The position numbers were made by a program, and so were the translations under genes. A stretch of 64,000 bases of DNA from Sediminibacterium magnilacihabitans (GTDB lineage: Bacteria > Bacteroidota > Bacteroidia > Chitinophagales > Chitinophagaceae): assembly GCA_002973575.1 (NCBI GenBank), contig PVEQ01000006.1, forward strand, positions 62,001 through 126,000, written 5' to 3'. A model generated the notes under the pieces. It ran no database searches, was not told where the DNA came from, and saw only the letters and a program-made list of their open reading frames with translations. This document shows, piece by piece, positions 1 to 9,817 of the stretch (the stretch's first letter is position 1; the number at the start of each line of letters is the position of its first letter).

Positions 1-1
1 A

Positions 2-1543
2 CTCAACCGGCACGAAGATTTCCTGCGCGAATGGATATTGAAAGACCATGCCGAAGACTGGCGCGCCAACGTATTAGGCCAGTGCAAAAGCTGGATCGAT
101 GGCGGCTTGCAGCCAAGGGCCGTTACACGTGACCTCGACTGGGGCATTAAAGTACCACTGCCCGATGCGGAAGGAAAAGTATTGTATGTATGGTTCGATG
201 CACCCATCGGTTATATCAGCGCTACCAAGCAATGGGCGCTGGATCATGGCAAAGACTGGACGCCTTACTGGCAGGATAAAGACACCAAGCTCGTTCACTT
301 CATCGGAAAAGACAACATCGTTTTCCACTGCATCATTTTCCCGGTGATGCTGAAATTACATGGCAATATACTGCCCGACAATGTTCCGTCCAACGAGTTC
401 ATGAACCTGGAAGGCGACAAAATGAGTACCAGCCGCAACTGGAAACTCGAGATGCAGGATTATATCAACGATTTCATTCGCAAAGAAAATGGCGGAAGCC
501 AAATGGCCGATGTGTTGCGTTATTATTTAACGCAGATCGCCCCCGAAACCAAAGACAGCGAGTTTGTTTGGAAGGGATTCCAGGATGCCAATAACAGCGA
601 ACTGGTAAGCATCTTCGGCAATTTTGTGAACCGCACTTTTGTGCTGATGCACAAGCTCTGTAAAGGCAAAGTTCCTCCTTATCATACAGCTGTAGCTGAT
701 GAGCTGGACGCACAGACCATTACTGAGATCAAACAAACAAAAGAAAAAGTAGAACAATTGCTGGAAGCTTACCGTTTCCGCGAAGCTTTGTTCGAAGTGA
801 TCAACCTGGCCCGCATTGGCAACCAGTATATGCAGAAAAAAGAGCCCTGGATACTGGCAAAGAAACTGGAAGCGCAGCCCGAGGTACAACAGTTGATCGA
901 TAACTGCCTGCACATCTGCCTGCAACTCACCGCCAACCTGGCCATCCTCATCAACCCCTTCCTTCCGTTCACGGCTAAAAAAATGCTGCACATGATGAAG
1001 GTGGTAGAGAAAATGCTGAACTGGGAGAACGCCGGCAGTATGAAATTACTGAGCGTAGGTTATCCGCTCAGGCCGCCCGAGTTGTTGTTCAGAAAGATAG
1101 AAGACGATGAGATCAATGCACAAATAGAAAAACTCAAATCTGCCAGTGCAACCAAAGAAGCGCCGGCAGTCAACACAAAACAAATGACACCCGAACAATC
1201 AGCAACCGGCAATCAGAAATCAGCAATCGTTTTCGATGATTTTGCAAAGATAGACCTGCGTGTAGGCACCATTGTAAGCGCAGAGAAAGTGGAGAAAGCA
1301 GACAAGCTGTTGAAGTTGCAGGTAGACCTGGGATTTGAGACACGCACGATTGTTTCAGGCATTGCACTTCATTTCAAACCGGAAGAGATCGTAGGTAAAC
1401 AGGTAACCGTGGTTACCAACCTCGCTCCGCGTAAAATGCGTGGTATTGAAAGCAATGGGATGATATTAATGGCCGAAGACAACGGCAAGCTGCACTTTAT
1501 CAATCCGGAAGACAAAATCAATTCCGGAAGCACGGTGAGTTAA
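2..1543 (+). CDS. metG: Methionyl-tRNA synthetase, C-terminal part
   Basis: Charges tRNA-Met with methionine in the cytoplasm. The frame is open to the left edge (first full codon at base 2), so the N-terminal Rossmann half with the HIGH-type motif lies outside the window; the TTG at 38 is not the true start. Visible parts are the end of the catalytic domain, a KMSKS-loop variant KMSTS at 419-433, the helical anticodon-binding domain, a low-complexity linker (about bases 1130-1235) and a C-terminal EMAPII/Trbp111-type tRNA-binding domain beginning near IDLRVGTIVSAEKV. The appended domain is usual for long bacterial MetRS. The linker contains a short sequence shared with an intergenic repeat near 52.7 kb. 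A strong hairpin terminator follows the stop. Confidence 0.97.
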   Translation, partial: LNRHEDFLREWILKDHAEDWRANVLGQCKSWIDGGLQPRAVTRDLDWGIKVPLPDAEGKVLYVWFDAPIGYISATKQWALDHGKDWTPYWQDKDTKLVHFIGKDNIVFHCIIFPVMLKLHGNILPDNVPSNEFMNLEGDKMSTSRNWKLEMQDYINDFIRKENGGSQMADVLRYYLTQIAPETKDSEFVWKGFQDANNSELVSIFGNFVNRTFVLMHKLCKGKVPPYHTAVADELDAQTITEIKQTKEKVEQLLEAYRFREALFEVINLARIGNQYMQKKEPWILAKKLEAQPEVQQLIDNCLHICLQLTANLAILINPFLPFTAKKMLHMMKVVEKMLNWENAGSMKLLSVGYPLRPPELLFRKIEDDEINAQIEKLKSASATKEAPAVNTKQMTPEQSATGNQKSAIVFDDFAKIDLRVGTIVSAEKVEKADKLLKLQVDLGFETRTIVSGIALHFKPEEIVGKQVTVVTNLAPRKMRGIESNGMILMAEDNGKLHFINPEDKINSGSTVS

Positions 1544-1545
1544 CA

Positions 1546-1663
1546 TTAATGGCTCGATGGCTCAATACGCAATGGCTCAATGGAAGAAGATTTCCATTGA
1601 GCCATTGCTTTTAATATATTACTCAGTGAGTATTGATACATTCATTGAGTATTGAGCCATTAA
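1546..1663. repeat. Inverted-repeat cluster of the gagccattgcg family
   Basis: The gap between metG and the convergent gluconate-dehydrogenase-like gene is built from copies of a short word, ggctcaat / attgagcc, in both orientations. Outer arms (attaatggctc near 1546 and gagccattaat near 1653) pair around a perfect inner hairpin at 1570-1607. The right outer arm provides the TAA stop codon of the leftward gene. Related words occur at 14795-14824, 55981-56013 and 56494-56517. Seen directly; function inferred. Confidence 0.75.
1570..1614 (+). terminator. Rho-independent terminator of metG
   Basis: A perfect 16-bp stem (caatggctcaatggaa at 1570-1585 and its complement at 1592-1607) with a 6-base loop is followed by cttttaa. 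It sits 27 bases after the metG stop. It is built from the gagccattgcg repeat words. Confidence 0.7.
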
Positions 1664-2310
1664 TAGCTTATGCATTCTTTCAGCTCTTTCTCGCTATAGG
1701 CAAGTCCATACTGTTTCAGCACATCATCGGGAACACCATTCCATTGATTGGGCGTGTTGCCTTTATACCCAAGGTCTTTGACGCCCATTTCGGAAGTAAA
1801 GAACCCGGTCACTGTAAGGTTGCGCATGAGATTGAAGAAAGATACACCTTGTTTCATCTCTGGTTTTGCCTTGGCCGGATAAGCGATCTGATCTACCATG
1901 GCAATTTGCTGCTGGTGATCACAATCCGTGAATGCCTTACCATACTGCTTCAGGCATTGTACATCGAGCCAGCGCAAGCCACCGCGCATAGGCGTCTGGT
2001 GTTTGGGCATGTCTTTTACGATGAACTCCAGGAAGTCGGGCACTTTGGCATCACTGGCGCTGCCACTCACTGCATCTTTGGGTACAATGATATCTGCCAG
2101 CACTGTAAGTGTGGCCATTTCCTGTGCCGTGAAGAATTTATCGTTGAGTTTCTTCAGGTAATCCTTTTCTTCCTGCATGCGATCGGCATCTGCGCCCGTA
2201 TCGGCAACGGCAGTTGCTGCTTTCTTTTCGCCTGGCTTACAAGCCTCAATCATGAGGCCAGTGGATACGGTTCCTACTACCAGGGCTTTAATGGATTTTC
2301 TTCTGTCCAT
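1660..2310 (-). CDS. Gluconate 2-dehydrogenase subunit 3 family protein (Tat signal)
   Basis: Small subunit of a membrane-associated or periplasmic FAD-dependent dehydrogenase; in characterised relatives this subunit carries the Tat signal that exports the whole complex. The 216-residue protein starts MDRRKSIKALVVG, a twin-arginine signal, followed by a Cys (residue 25) and a charged Ala-rich linker, then the family core with FFTAQEMATLTVLADIIVP near residue 60. It starts 2 bases after the stop of the GMC catalytic gene, so the two are co-transcribed. No cytochrome c subunit follows, unlike the three-subunit enzymes of proteobacteria. The stop codon TAA lies inside a repeat arm. The sugar or polyol substrate is unknown. 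Confidence 0.88.
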   Translation of the reverse strand: MDRRKSIKALVVGTVSTGLMIEACKPGEKKAATAVADTGADADRMQEEKDYLKKLNDKFFTAQEMATLTVLADIIVPKDAVSGSASDAKVPDFLEFIVKDMPKHQTPMRGGLRWLDVQCLKQYGKAFTDCDHQQQIAMVDQIAYPAKAKPEMKQGVSFFNLMRNLTVTGFFTSEMGVKDLGYKGNTPNQWNGVPDDVLKQYGLAYSEKELKECISY

Positions 2311-2312
2311 TG

Positions 2313-4052
2313 TTATAAGTTTTGTTTTTTCATTTCATCGATGATGTATTCAGATGCCCTCATGGAGAGCGCCAGGATGGTCCAGGTAATGTTCTTATCG
2401 GCCTGTGAAGTGAACTGGCTGCCATCTACACAGAACAATGTTTTACAATCGTGTGCCTGGCTCCATTTGTTGAGCGCCGACGATTTACGATCGGCTCCCA
2501 TACGTACGGTTCCTGCTTCGTGAATGATATTACCCGGGTTACTCAATCCGTAATTGTTCTTCTCATTATCATCGCCACCCCAGGTAATCACAGCACCCAT
2601 GTTGTGCATGATTTCCTTGAAGGTTTCTTTCATGTGCTTGGCCTGCTTGATCTCGTAGTCGGAATGTTTTACATTGAAACGCAAAACAGGGATACCATAT
2701 TTGTCCACTACATTGGGATCTATCTCGCAAAGGTTATTGTAATTAGCTACAGCTTCTCCTCTTCCTGCCATACCTACATTGGCGCCATAAAAGAAACGCG
2801 CATCTTCTTTCAGGGAAGCACCGTAACCGCCCGCCTCTTTGGTTTTACCATTCACGGCATATTTACCATTGAGGTTTTCCAGGCCAAAACCAAAGCCATA
2901 AGCCGGTTGCGACATGCCGCCCCAATATTCAATATGATAGCCCCGGGGAAAATCGAGTTTTTTATTATCAAGCCACCAGGGGGTATATACGTGCATACCG
3001 CCCACCCCATCTTCATTGTAACGTTTACGACCGAAAAGCTGTGGCAATACGCCACCCAGTGCAGCGCCGGTTGAATCGTGCAGGTACCTGCCCACCACAT
3101 TGCTTTCATTGGCCAGGCCATTCGGATGGCGGGTTGATTTGGAGTTGAGCAGCAAGCGTGCCGTTTCACAAGCGCTGGCAGCGAGTATCACAACGCGACC
3201 ATTTACCTGGTATTCCATCATGTCTCTTTTGCTCACATAAGAAATACCGGTTGCCAGTCCTTCTGCATTGGTTAATACTTCACGGGCCATTGCCTGTGTA
3301 ATCACATCCAGGTTACCTGTTGTAGCGCCAGGAATTACCAGGGCTGAAGAAGAAGAAAAATCGGCATAGAGTTTACAACTACGGTTACACTGTCCGCAAT
3401 ACACGCAGGCCCCACGCTCATCATTGATCTTCTTGGTAAGGATCGACAAACGGGATGGGATTACCGGGATGCCCATGCCGGTAGCTGCTTTCTTAATCAT
3501 CAGTTCATGCAGGCGGGGCTTGGGAGGCGGCAGGAAAATACCATCCGGGTCATTGGGCAATCCTTCATTAGAGCCATATACACCCAATAACTTATCTACC
3601 TTATCATAATATGGTTTGATGTCATCATAGCTGATGGGCCAGTCATCACCCAATCCATCAATACTCCTGCGTTTGAAATCCTTCGGGCCGAAACGCAATG
3701 ATATCCTTCCCCAGTGATTGGTACGACCGCCAATCATGCGTGCGCGCCACCATTCCCATTTGGTTCCTTCGGCCATTGTATAAGGCTCTCCATCAATATC
3801 CCATCCCCAGAAACAACCATCGAAATCGCCAAATGGGCGAAACTTGGTGCTGGCACCGCGACGGGGCGATTCCCAGGGGTTTTTAAATTGAGAAGAATGA
3901 ATTTTAGGATCGTAATCGGCCCCTGCTTCGAGCAGGCAGACCTTGAGACCGGCCTTGGCCAGCATATAGGCAGCCATTCCACCACCGGCGCCCGATCCTA
4001 CAATGACAGCATCATACTTTTTAGATTCTTTCTTGATCTGAAGATCACCCAT
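2313..4052 (-). CDS. GMC-family FAD oxidoreductase (catalytic subunit)
   Basis: Flavoprotein dehydrogenase of the glucose-methanol-choline family, probably oxidising a sugar, polyol or sugar acid outside the cytoplasm together with the adjacent subunit 3. The FAD-binding motif VGSGAGGGMAAYMLAKAG lies at residues 18-35; the C-terminal GMC_oxred_C region has HEAGTVRMG and the NITWTILALSMR helix. Residues 216, 219, 222 and 226 are cysteines in the pattern CVYCGQCNRSC, suggesting a bound iron-sulfur cluster as in FAD-dependent glucose and fructose dehydrogenase large subunits; that is inference. The protein has no signal of its own, consistent with export by hitch-hiking on the Tat signal of its partner. 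579 residues is normal. Electron acceptor and substrate are not identifiable. Confidence 0.9.
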   Translation of the reverse strand: MGDLQIKKESKKYDAVIVGSGAGGGMAAYMLAKAGLKVCLLEAGADYDPKIHSSQFKNPWESPRRGASTKFRPFGDFDGCFWGWDIDGEPYTMAEGTKWEWWRARMIGGRTNHWGRISLRFGPKDFKRRSIDGLGDDWPISYDDIKPYYDKVDKLLGVYGSNEGLPNDPDGIFLPPPKPRLHELMIKKAATGMGIPVIPSRLSILTKKINDERGACVYCGQCNRSCKLYADFSSSSALVIPGATTGNLDVITQAMAREVLTNAEGLATGISYVSKRDMMEYQVNGRVVILAASACETARLLLNSKSTRHPNGLANESNVVGRYLHDSTGAALGGVLPQLFGRKRYNEDGVGGMHVYTPWWLDNKKLDFPRGYHIEYWGGMSQPAYGFGFGLENLNGKYAVNGKTKEAGGYGASLKEDARFFYGANVGMAGRGEAVANYNNLCEIDPNVVDKYGIPVLRFNVKHSDYEIKQAKHMKETFKEIMHNMGAVITWGGDDNEKNNYGLSNPGNIIHEAGTVRMGADRKSSALNKWSQAHDCKTLFCVDGSQFTSQADKNITWTILALSMRASEYIIDEMKKQNL

Positions 4053-4163
4053 AAAACAACAATTTGAAGTGTGTTTGTTAGAGCAATGAAAGTAAAACTT
4101 TTTGAGTTAATACTTGCGGGTTTTAAAAAGAAAAAAACGATTTAGCAAAAGATTGCATGCATG

Positions 4164-4188
4164 AAAAAGCCACTATTTGCATAGTGGC
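4164..4188 (-). terminator. Rho-independent terminator of nrdJ
   Basis: Reading the minus strand, a perfect 8-bp stem (gccactat / atagtggc, 4169-4188, 4-base loop) is followed by five T (4164-4168). It lies 44 bases after the nrdJ stop. The rest of 4053-4163 is AT-rich upstream sequence of the GMC operon without a clear promoter match. Confidence 0.85.
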
Positions 4189-4231
4189 CTCTTCAGGGTT
4201 AGCGTATATACGTTTTCAAAGAGACGTCCGT

Positions 4232-7200
4232 TTAACTGCAACCCATGCTGTTACCGCAGTTCAGGCACTTGTAACAGGTACCGCTGCGAATGGTAATATG
4301 TCCGCATGTGTTACAAGCCGGTGCATCACTCTGCATATTTTTAGCGGCGGCGTTCACAGCATCCAATCCTGCTTCCGCTTTAACAGGTGCGGCCGCACGC
4401 TGTAATTTTTGCGGTTGTGTAGCCGGTGTAACATTGGCCGAAGGCGCTGTTACCCGTATGCTGCTCAGCTCGGGCTTGCCCAGCAAAGTGACATCACCAT
4501 CATCATCGCCCAGGTTACCTACCTGCGGTCTGTCCAGCACATGCACCAGGTCAGTACGGCCCAGGTACTCATAAGCCAATACACGGAATACAAAATCAAC
4601 GAGTGAAGTAGTAGTCTTGATATTGGGATGGTCTACCATACCAGCCGGCTCGAACTTGGTGAACACAAATTTCTCTACGAACTCTTCCAACGGAACACCG
4701 TATTGCAAACCAACAGAAATGGCAATGGCAAAACAGTTCATGAAGCTGCGCAGCGTAGAGCCTTCCTTCGCCAGGTCTATGAATATTTCACCCAGTGTAC
4801 CATCTGCATATTCTCCTGTGCGGAGGAACAATACCTGACCGCCGATCTTGGCTTTCTGTGTAAAGCCCCTGCGTTTTGCAGGTAAAGATTTTTTCTCTAC
4901 GATCAGCGATAACTGGCGCTTCAACTTGGTATCGGTAGAAGCCTGCATACGCTTGTGTACTTCATCCAGCAATTCATCTACTGTAAGCTGGCTCATATCC
5001 ACGATATTGGAAGCCATATCTGCTGTAGCCACTTTTTCTTCTTCAACTTCCTCCGATTTTTTCTTTTTATCGGAAGATTTATTGCTCAACGGCTGACTCA
5101 GTTTGGAACCATCGCGGTAAAGGGCGTTGGCTTTCAATCCCAGTTGCCAGCTCAGCAAATAACAATCGGCAATCTCTTCTACTGTTGCTTCATGCGGCAG
5201 GTTGATGGTCTTGGAAATAGCGCCGCTGAGGAAAGGCTGACAGGCCGCCATCATACGGATATGTCCATACGCATGGATATAACGCTCTCCTCTCTTGCCG
5301 CATTTATTTGCACAATCGAATACCGTCAGATGTGCATCTTTGAGATAAGGAGCGCCTTCCACTGTCATAGTACCACATACATAATCATTGGCTGCTTCAA
5401 TTTCTGCTTCGCTGAAACCGATCGCTTCCAACAGGTTGAAATTCCAATCGCTGTACTGCGCTTCTGTAAAGCCCAAACGCTGCATGCATTCTTCACCCAG
5501 TATAAAACGGTTGAAGATGAAGCCGATCTCAAAAGCCGATCTCGCCGCGCCGTTCAGTTTTTCGATCTCAGCAGCAGTAAATCCTTTCTCGCTCAGGCTT
5601 TGTGGGTTGATGAAAGGAGCGCCCTCAAAGCTGGCAGCGCCTACTGCATATTTTTCAATGGCTTCCGCTTCTTTCGCGTTATAACCAAGGTTCTTCAATG
5701 CCTGTGGAACCGACTGGTTGATGATCTTGAAATAACCACCGCCGGATAATTTTTTGAATTTCACCAATGCGAAATCAGGCTCTACACCGGTAGTATCACA
5801 ATCCATTACCAGGCCGATGGTTCCAGTAGGTGCGATCACAGTTGTTTGCGCATTGCGGTAGCCATGTTGTTCGCCTAACTGAACCGCTTCATCCCATGCA
5901 CGGGTAGCAGCTTTCAGCAGGTAATCGGGACAATGCGTAGCCTTGATACCCTGGGGTTTGATCTGCAGGCCTACATATGCATCTTCCGCATCATAAGCGG
6001 CAGCACGGTGGTTGCGCATTACACGCAGCATGTCTTCTTTATTCTCTTCATACTTATCAAACGCACCCAGGAAGCCGGCCATCTCTGCAGATGTTTTATA
6101 AGCCACACCCGTCATGATAGCAGATATGGCCCCTGCAATACCACGGGCTTCTTCACTATCGTAAGCAATACCACTTACCATGAGCATAGAACCCAGGTTA
6201 GCAAAGCCAAGTCCGAGTGTACGGTAATCGTAAGAAAGTTGCGCTACTTCTTTAGAAGGGAATTGTGCCATCAACACAGATACTTCCAATACAGTAGTCC
6301 ACAAACGTGTGGTATACTCAAAACCTGCTACATCAAACACATTGGTTTCATCATCATGAAACTTGCGCAGGTTGATAGAAGCCAGGTTGCAGGCCGTATT
6401 ATCCAGGAACATATATTCCGAGCAAGGGTTCGACGCGTTGATACGGCCGCCTTTCGGACAGGTATGCCATTCATTGATGGTTGTATCGTATTGTGTTCCG
6501 GGATCGGCACAACGCCATGCTGCGTAAGATATCTGGCTCCACACTTCTTTTGCCGGTACTTTCTTCATCACACGGCCATCGGTACGTGCTTTCAGTTCCC
6601 AGTCGCCCCCCTCTTCCAGCACTTTGAAGAAACTGTTAGGGATGCGCACAGAGTTGTTTGAGTTTTGTCCGGATACCGTAGCATACGCTTCTCCCTCGTA
6701 ACTGTTATCATATCCTGCAGCTACCAATGCAGCCACTTTATCTTCTTCCTGCACTTTCCAGTTGATGAATTCCATTACTTCGGGGTGATCCAGATCGAGA
6801 CAAACCATTTTGGCTGCCCTGCGTGTAGTGCCACCGCTCTTGATAGCGCCTGCAGCGCGGTCGCCTATTTTGAGAAAGCTCATCAGTCCGCTTGAAGTAC
6901 CGCCTCCGCTTAACTTCTCTCCACCACCACGAATCTGTGAGAAGTTGGTGCCTACGCCTGAACCGTATTTGAAAATGCGGGCTTCACGGGTCCACAGATC
7001 CATAATACCACCTTCATTCACCAGGTCGTCGTTCACGCTGAGAATGAAACAGGCATGGGGTTGTGGGCGCTCATACGCGTTGGTGGATTTTTTCAGTTTA
7101 CCATCTTTGGGGTCTACGAAATAGTGGCCCTGCGGTTTGCCGGTGATGCCATAGCTCTCGTGCAAACCGGTATTGAACCATTGAGGTGAATTGGGTACGC

Positions 7201-7588
7201 AAGCCTGGTTGAGAATACTGTATACCAACTCATCATAAAACACCTGCGCATCTTTGGTTGATGCAAAATACCCGTAACGCTCTCCCCACACACGCCAGCA
7301 ATTGGCCATACGGTGTGCCACCTGTTTTACGCTGGTTTCCCTGCCTACCGAACCATCTGGCTGGGGTACCCCGGCTTTGCGGAAATATTTTTGGGCGAGG
7401 ATGTCTGTTGCGATCTGGCTCCATTGTTTCGGAACTTCTACGTTGTTCATTTCAAAAACCTTTTCGCCATTGGGGTTTTTGATAACACTGTCGCGGTAAT
7501 CGTATTCGAACTGGTCAAAAGGGCTTACACCCTCTGTTGTAAAGCGGCGGCTGAACTGTAAACCTTTAGAAGTGCGTGGGTTAGCCAT
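4232..7588 (-). CDS. nrdJ: Adenosylcobalamin-dependent (class II) ribonucleotide reductase
   Basis: Reduces ribonucleotides to deoxyribonucleotides using a 5'-deoxyadenosyl radical from vitamin B12. The single 1118-residue chain shows class II features: substrate-site cysteines with NPCSEYMFLDNTACNLASINL-like sequence near residue 390, a PTGTIG motif near residue 617, and a long C-terminal extension ending in a zinc-ribbon-like tail with paired cysteines (CNTCGH, CYKCLNCGNSMGC) that re-reduces the active site in this family. A Lys/Glu-rich linker (around residue 845) separates the barrel from the C-terminal region. Independence from oxygen and iron fits a cell that has B12. It is monocistronic, with promoter, DnaA-box-like sites and its own terminator. 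The start is the ATG at 7588; no in-frame alternative is better. Confidence 0.96.
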   Translation of the reverse strand: MANPRTSKGLQFSRRFTTEGVSPFDQFEYDYRDSVIKNPNGEKVFEMNNVEVPKQWSQIATDILAQKYFRKAGVPQPDGSVGRETSVKQVAHRMANCWRVWGERYGYFASTKDAQVFYDELVYSILNQACVPNSPQWFNTGLHESYGITGKPQGHYFVDPKDGKLKKSTNAYERPQPHACFILSVNDDLVNEGGIMDLWTREARIFKYGSGVGTNFSQIRGGGEKLSGGGTSSGLMSFLKIGDRAAGAIKSGGTTRRAAKMVCLDLDHPEVMEFINWKVQEEDKVAALVAAGYDNSYEGEAYATVSGQNSNNSVRIPNSFFKVLEEGGDWELKARTDGRVMKKVPAKEVWSQISYAAWRCADPGTQYDTTINEWHTCPKGGRINASNPCSEYMFLDNTACNLASINLRKFHDDETNVFDVAGFEYTTRLWTTVLEVSVLMAQFPSKEVAQLSYDYRTLGLGFANLGSMLMVSGIAYDSEEARGIAGAISAIMTGVAYKTSAEMAGFLGAFDKYEENKEDMLRVMRNHRAAAYDAEDAYVGLQIKPQGIKATHCPDYLLKAATRAWDEAVQLGEQHGYRNAQTTVIAPTGTIGLVMDCDTTGVEPDFALVKFKKLSGGGYFKIINQSVPQALKNLGYNAKEAEAIEKYAVGAASFEGAPFINPQSLSEKGFTAAEIEKLNGAARSAFEIGFIFNRFILGEECMQRLGFTEAQYSDWNFNLLEAIGFSEAEIEAANDYVCGTMTVEGAPYLKDAHLTVFDCANKCGKRGERYIHAYGHIRMMAACQPFLSGAISKTINLPHEATVEEIADCYLLSWQLGLKANALYRDGSKLSQPLSNKSSDKKKKSEEVEEEKVATADMASNIVDMSQLTVDELLDEVHKRMQASTDTKLKRQLSLIVEKKSLPAKRRGFTQKAKIGGQVLFLRTGEYADGTLGEIFIDLAKEGSTLRSFMNCFAIAISVGLQYGVPLEEFVEKFVFTKFEPAGMVDHPNIKTTTSLVDFVFRVLAYEYLGRTDLVHVLDRPQVGNLGDDDGDVTLLGKPELSSIRVTAPSANVTPATQPQKLQRAAAPVKAEAGLDAVNAAAKNMQSDAPACNTCGHITIRSGTCYKCLNCGNSMGCS

Positions 7589-7652
7589 GTAAGTATAGTT
7601 TTTAGCTGGTTTGTTGGTTTAGTCTCCGGTTAACGAATTGTTAAGCGGTTGA

Positions 7653-7682
7653 CGAAAATATCTTTCCATTTTCACAATTCAA
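7653..7682 (-). promoter_or_regulatory. Promoter of nrdJ (Bacteroidota type)
   Basis: On the minus strand TTG (7680-7682) is separated by exactly 19 bases from TATTTTCG (7653-7660), one mismatch from the Bacteroidota -7 consensus TAnnTTTG. Predicted transcription start is near 7646, giving a leader of about 58 bases before the nrdJ ATG. Confidence 0.6.
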
Positions 7683-7691
7683 CGCCGGAAA

Positions 7692-7724
7692 TATCCACTG
7701 CTTGTGGATAAGGCATGTGGATTT
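7692..7724. promoter_or_regulatory. DnaA-box-like cluster upstream of nrdJ
   Basis: TTATCCACA, the perfect bacterial DnaA box, occurs on the minus strand at 7703-7711. It forms an inverted repeat with tatccac at 7692-7698 (5-base spacer), and a third partial box (aaatccaca on the minus strand) lies at 7716-7724. The cluster ends 10 bases upstream of the -33 element of the nrdJ promoter, a position suited to activation. Confidence 0.5.
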
Positions 7725-7955
7725 TTTCGTACCTCCAATCAGGGTTGCATTTGCTGGAAAATGCACAATGGGTAGAAAATATTTTTGATCTTTTTGTAGT
7801 TTAAATGAACTTTTTTTCGTAAATAAAAAAGCCAGATTCCGAGGGGTTTTGCCTTTTACAAACACAAAAAACGCTCCAGGCAGCTACTTGTACCGAAATA
7901 TGTATCTTTCCATGGATTTTTTTGCATTTTTGCAACAGCATCTATCCAATATTGA

Positions 7956-8711
7956 ATGAAGCAAGCATTGTACAACCAATTTGTAGAGAAGAAAAGAACA
8001 GGCAGGAAATCTTTTGCGGTATTGATCGACCCCGATAAGGTAGATGACCAAAAGATCGCGCAACTGGTGCGATTGGCCACTGATGCTAAAGTCGATTATT
8101 TTTTCGTGGGCGGCAGTTTGGTCATTTCCAGTCACCTCGACGATTGCATCCGCCAGCTCAAAGCTTCCTGCGCTATTCCTGTTGTTTTATTCCCCGGCTC
8201 GCCTTCCCAGGTAAGTAAATATGCCGATGCTTTATTATATCTTTCACTCATATCTGGCCGCAACCCGGAACTGTTGATTGGTCAGCATGTGATCAGCGCT
8301 CCTTTTGTAAAGAAAAGCGGGCTCGAGATCATGCCTACCGGTTATATGGTCGTTGATGGAGGAGCTCCTACTACGGTGTCTTATATTTCCAATGCAACAC
8401 CTATTCCGGCAGACAAAAATGATATCGCCATGTGTACGGCCATGGCAGGAGAAATGCTGGGTATGAAACTTATCTACATGGATGCAGGCAGTGGAGCCAA
8501 GCGGCCCATACCCGAATCCATGATAGAGAAAGTAGCGCGTCACATTGAAGTGCCGTTGATCATCGGCGGAGGTATCATCGATCCCGTTAAAGCCTATCTC
8601 AACTGCAAGGCAGGAGCCGATGTGATTGTAGTGGGCAATGCGATTGAAAAAGATCCGACGCTGATCAAAGAATTGAGCGCAGCCGTGCACAGTATTCCTG
8701 TGCAAGTATAA
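7956..8711 (+). CDS. Geranylgeranylglyceryl/heptaprenylglyceryl phosphate synthase
   Basis: Prenyltransferase of the GGGPS/PcrB family joining a polyprenyl diphosphate to sn-glycerol-1-phosphate through an ether bond. The 251-residue protein is a TIM barrel: VLIDPDKVD near residue 22 (phosphate/Mg region), FVGGSL near 50, YMDAGSGAKRPIP near 170 and IIGGGIIDP with a phosphate-binding GGG near 205. Family members occur in archaea and in Bacteroidota, where the enzyme is active but its final product is not settled. The gene stands alone, diverging from nrdJ and converging on the aldo/keto reductase. Start ATG at 7956 gives the conserved N-terminus. Confidence 0.93.
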   Translation: MKQALYNQFVEKKRTGRKSFAVLIDPDKVDDQKIAQLVRLATDAKVDYFFVGGSLVISSHLDDCIRQLKASCAIPVVLFPGSPSQVSKYADALLYLSLISGRNPELLIGQHVISAPFVKKSGLEIMPTGYMVVDGGAPTTVSYISNATPIPADKNDIAMCTAMAGEMLGMKLIYMDAGSGAKRPIPESMIEKVARHIEVPLIIGGGIIDPVKAYLNCKAGADVIVVGNAIEKDPTLIKELSAAVHSIPVQV

Positions 8712-8728
8712 CAAACAATAAAGCTCTT

Positions 8729-9718
<990 letters not shown>

Positions 9719-9817
9719 AATGATCTGTTTAAGATGAATTGTTTTGTCATGTAAAATTATTAGACCCTGTCATGGCAGTTATTACCTGATTGAAACCATT
9801 CATTACAAAATTCAATC

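Larger units (their letters stand above)
7589..7955. other. Intergenic region between divergent nrdJ and GGGP synthase genes
   Basis: This is the only gene-free stretch above 300 bases. Its left half holds the nrdJ promoter (7653-7682) and three DnaA-box-like words (7692-7724). The right half (about 7740-7955) is AT-rich and has no convincing small ORF, tRNA or riboswitch fold; no cobalamin riboswitch motif was recognised. Upstream of 7956 there is no exact TAnnTTTG match. Confidence 0.6.

Noticed and set aside
1633..2523. A 296-codon open frame on the plus strand
   Set aside because: It lies antisense to the well-supported gluconate-dehydrogenase subunit and GMC genes and its translation has no recognisable domain.
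7589..7955. Cobalamin riboswitch upstream of nrdJ
   Set aside because: The predicted leader is only about 58 bases and no B12-box motif was recognised.
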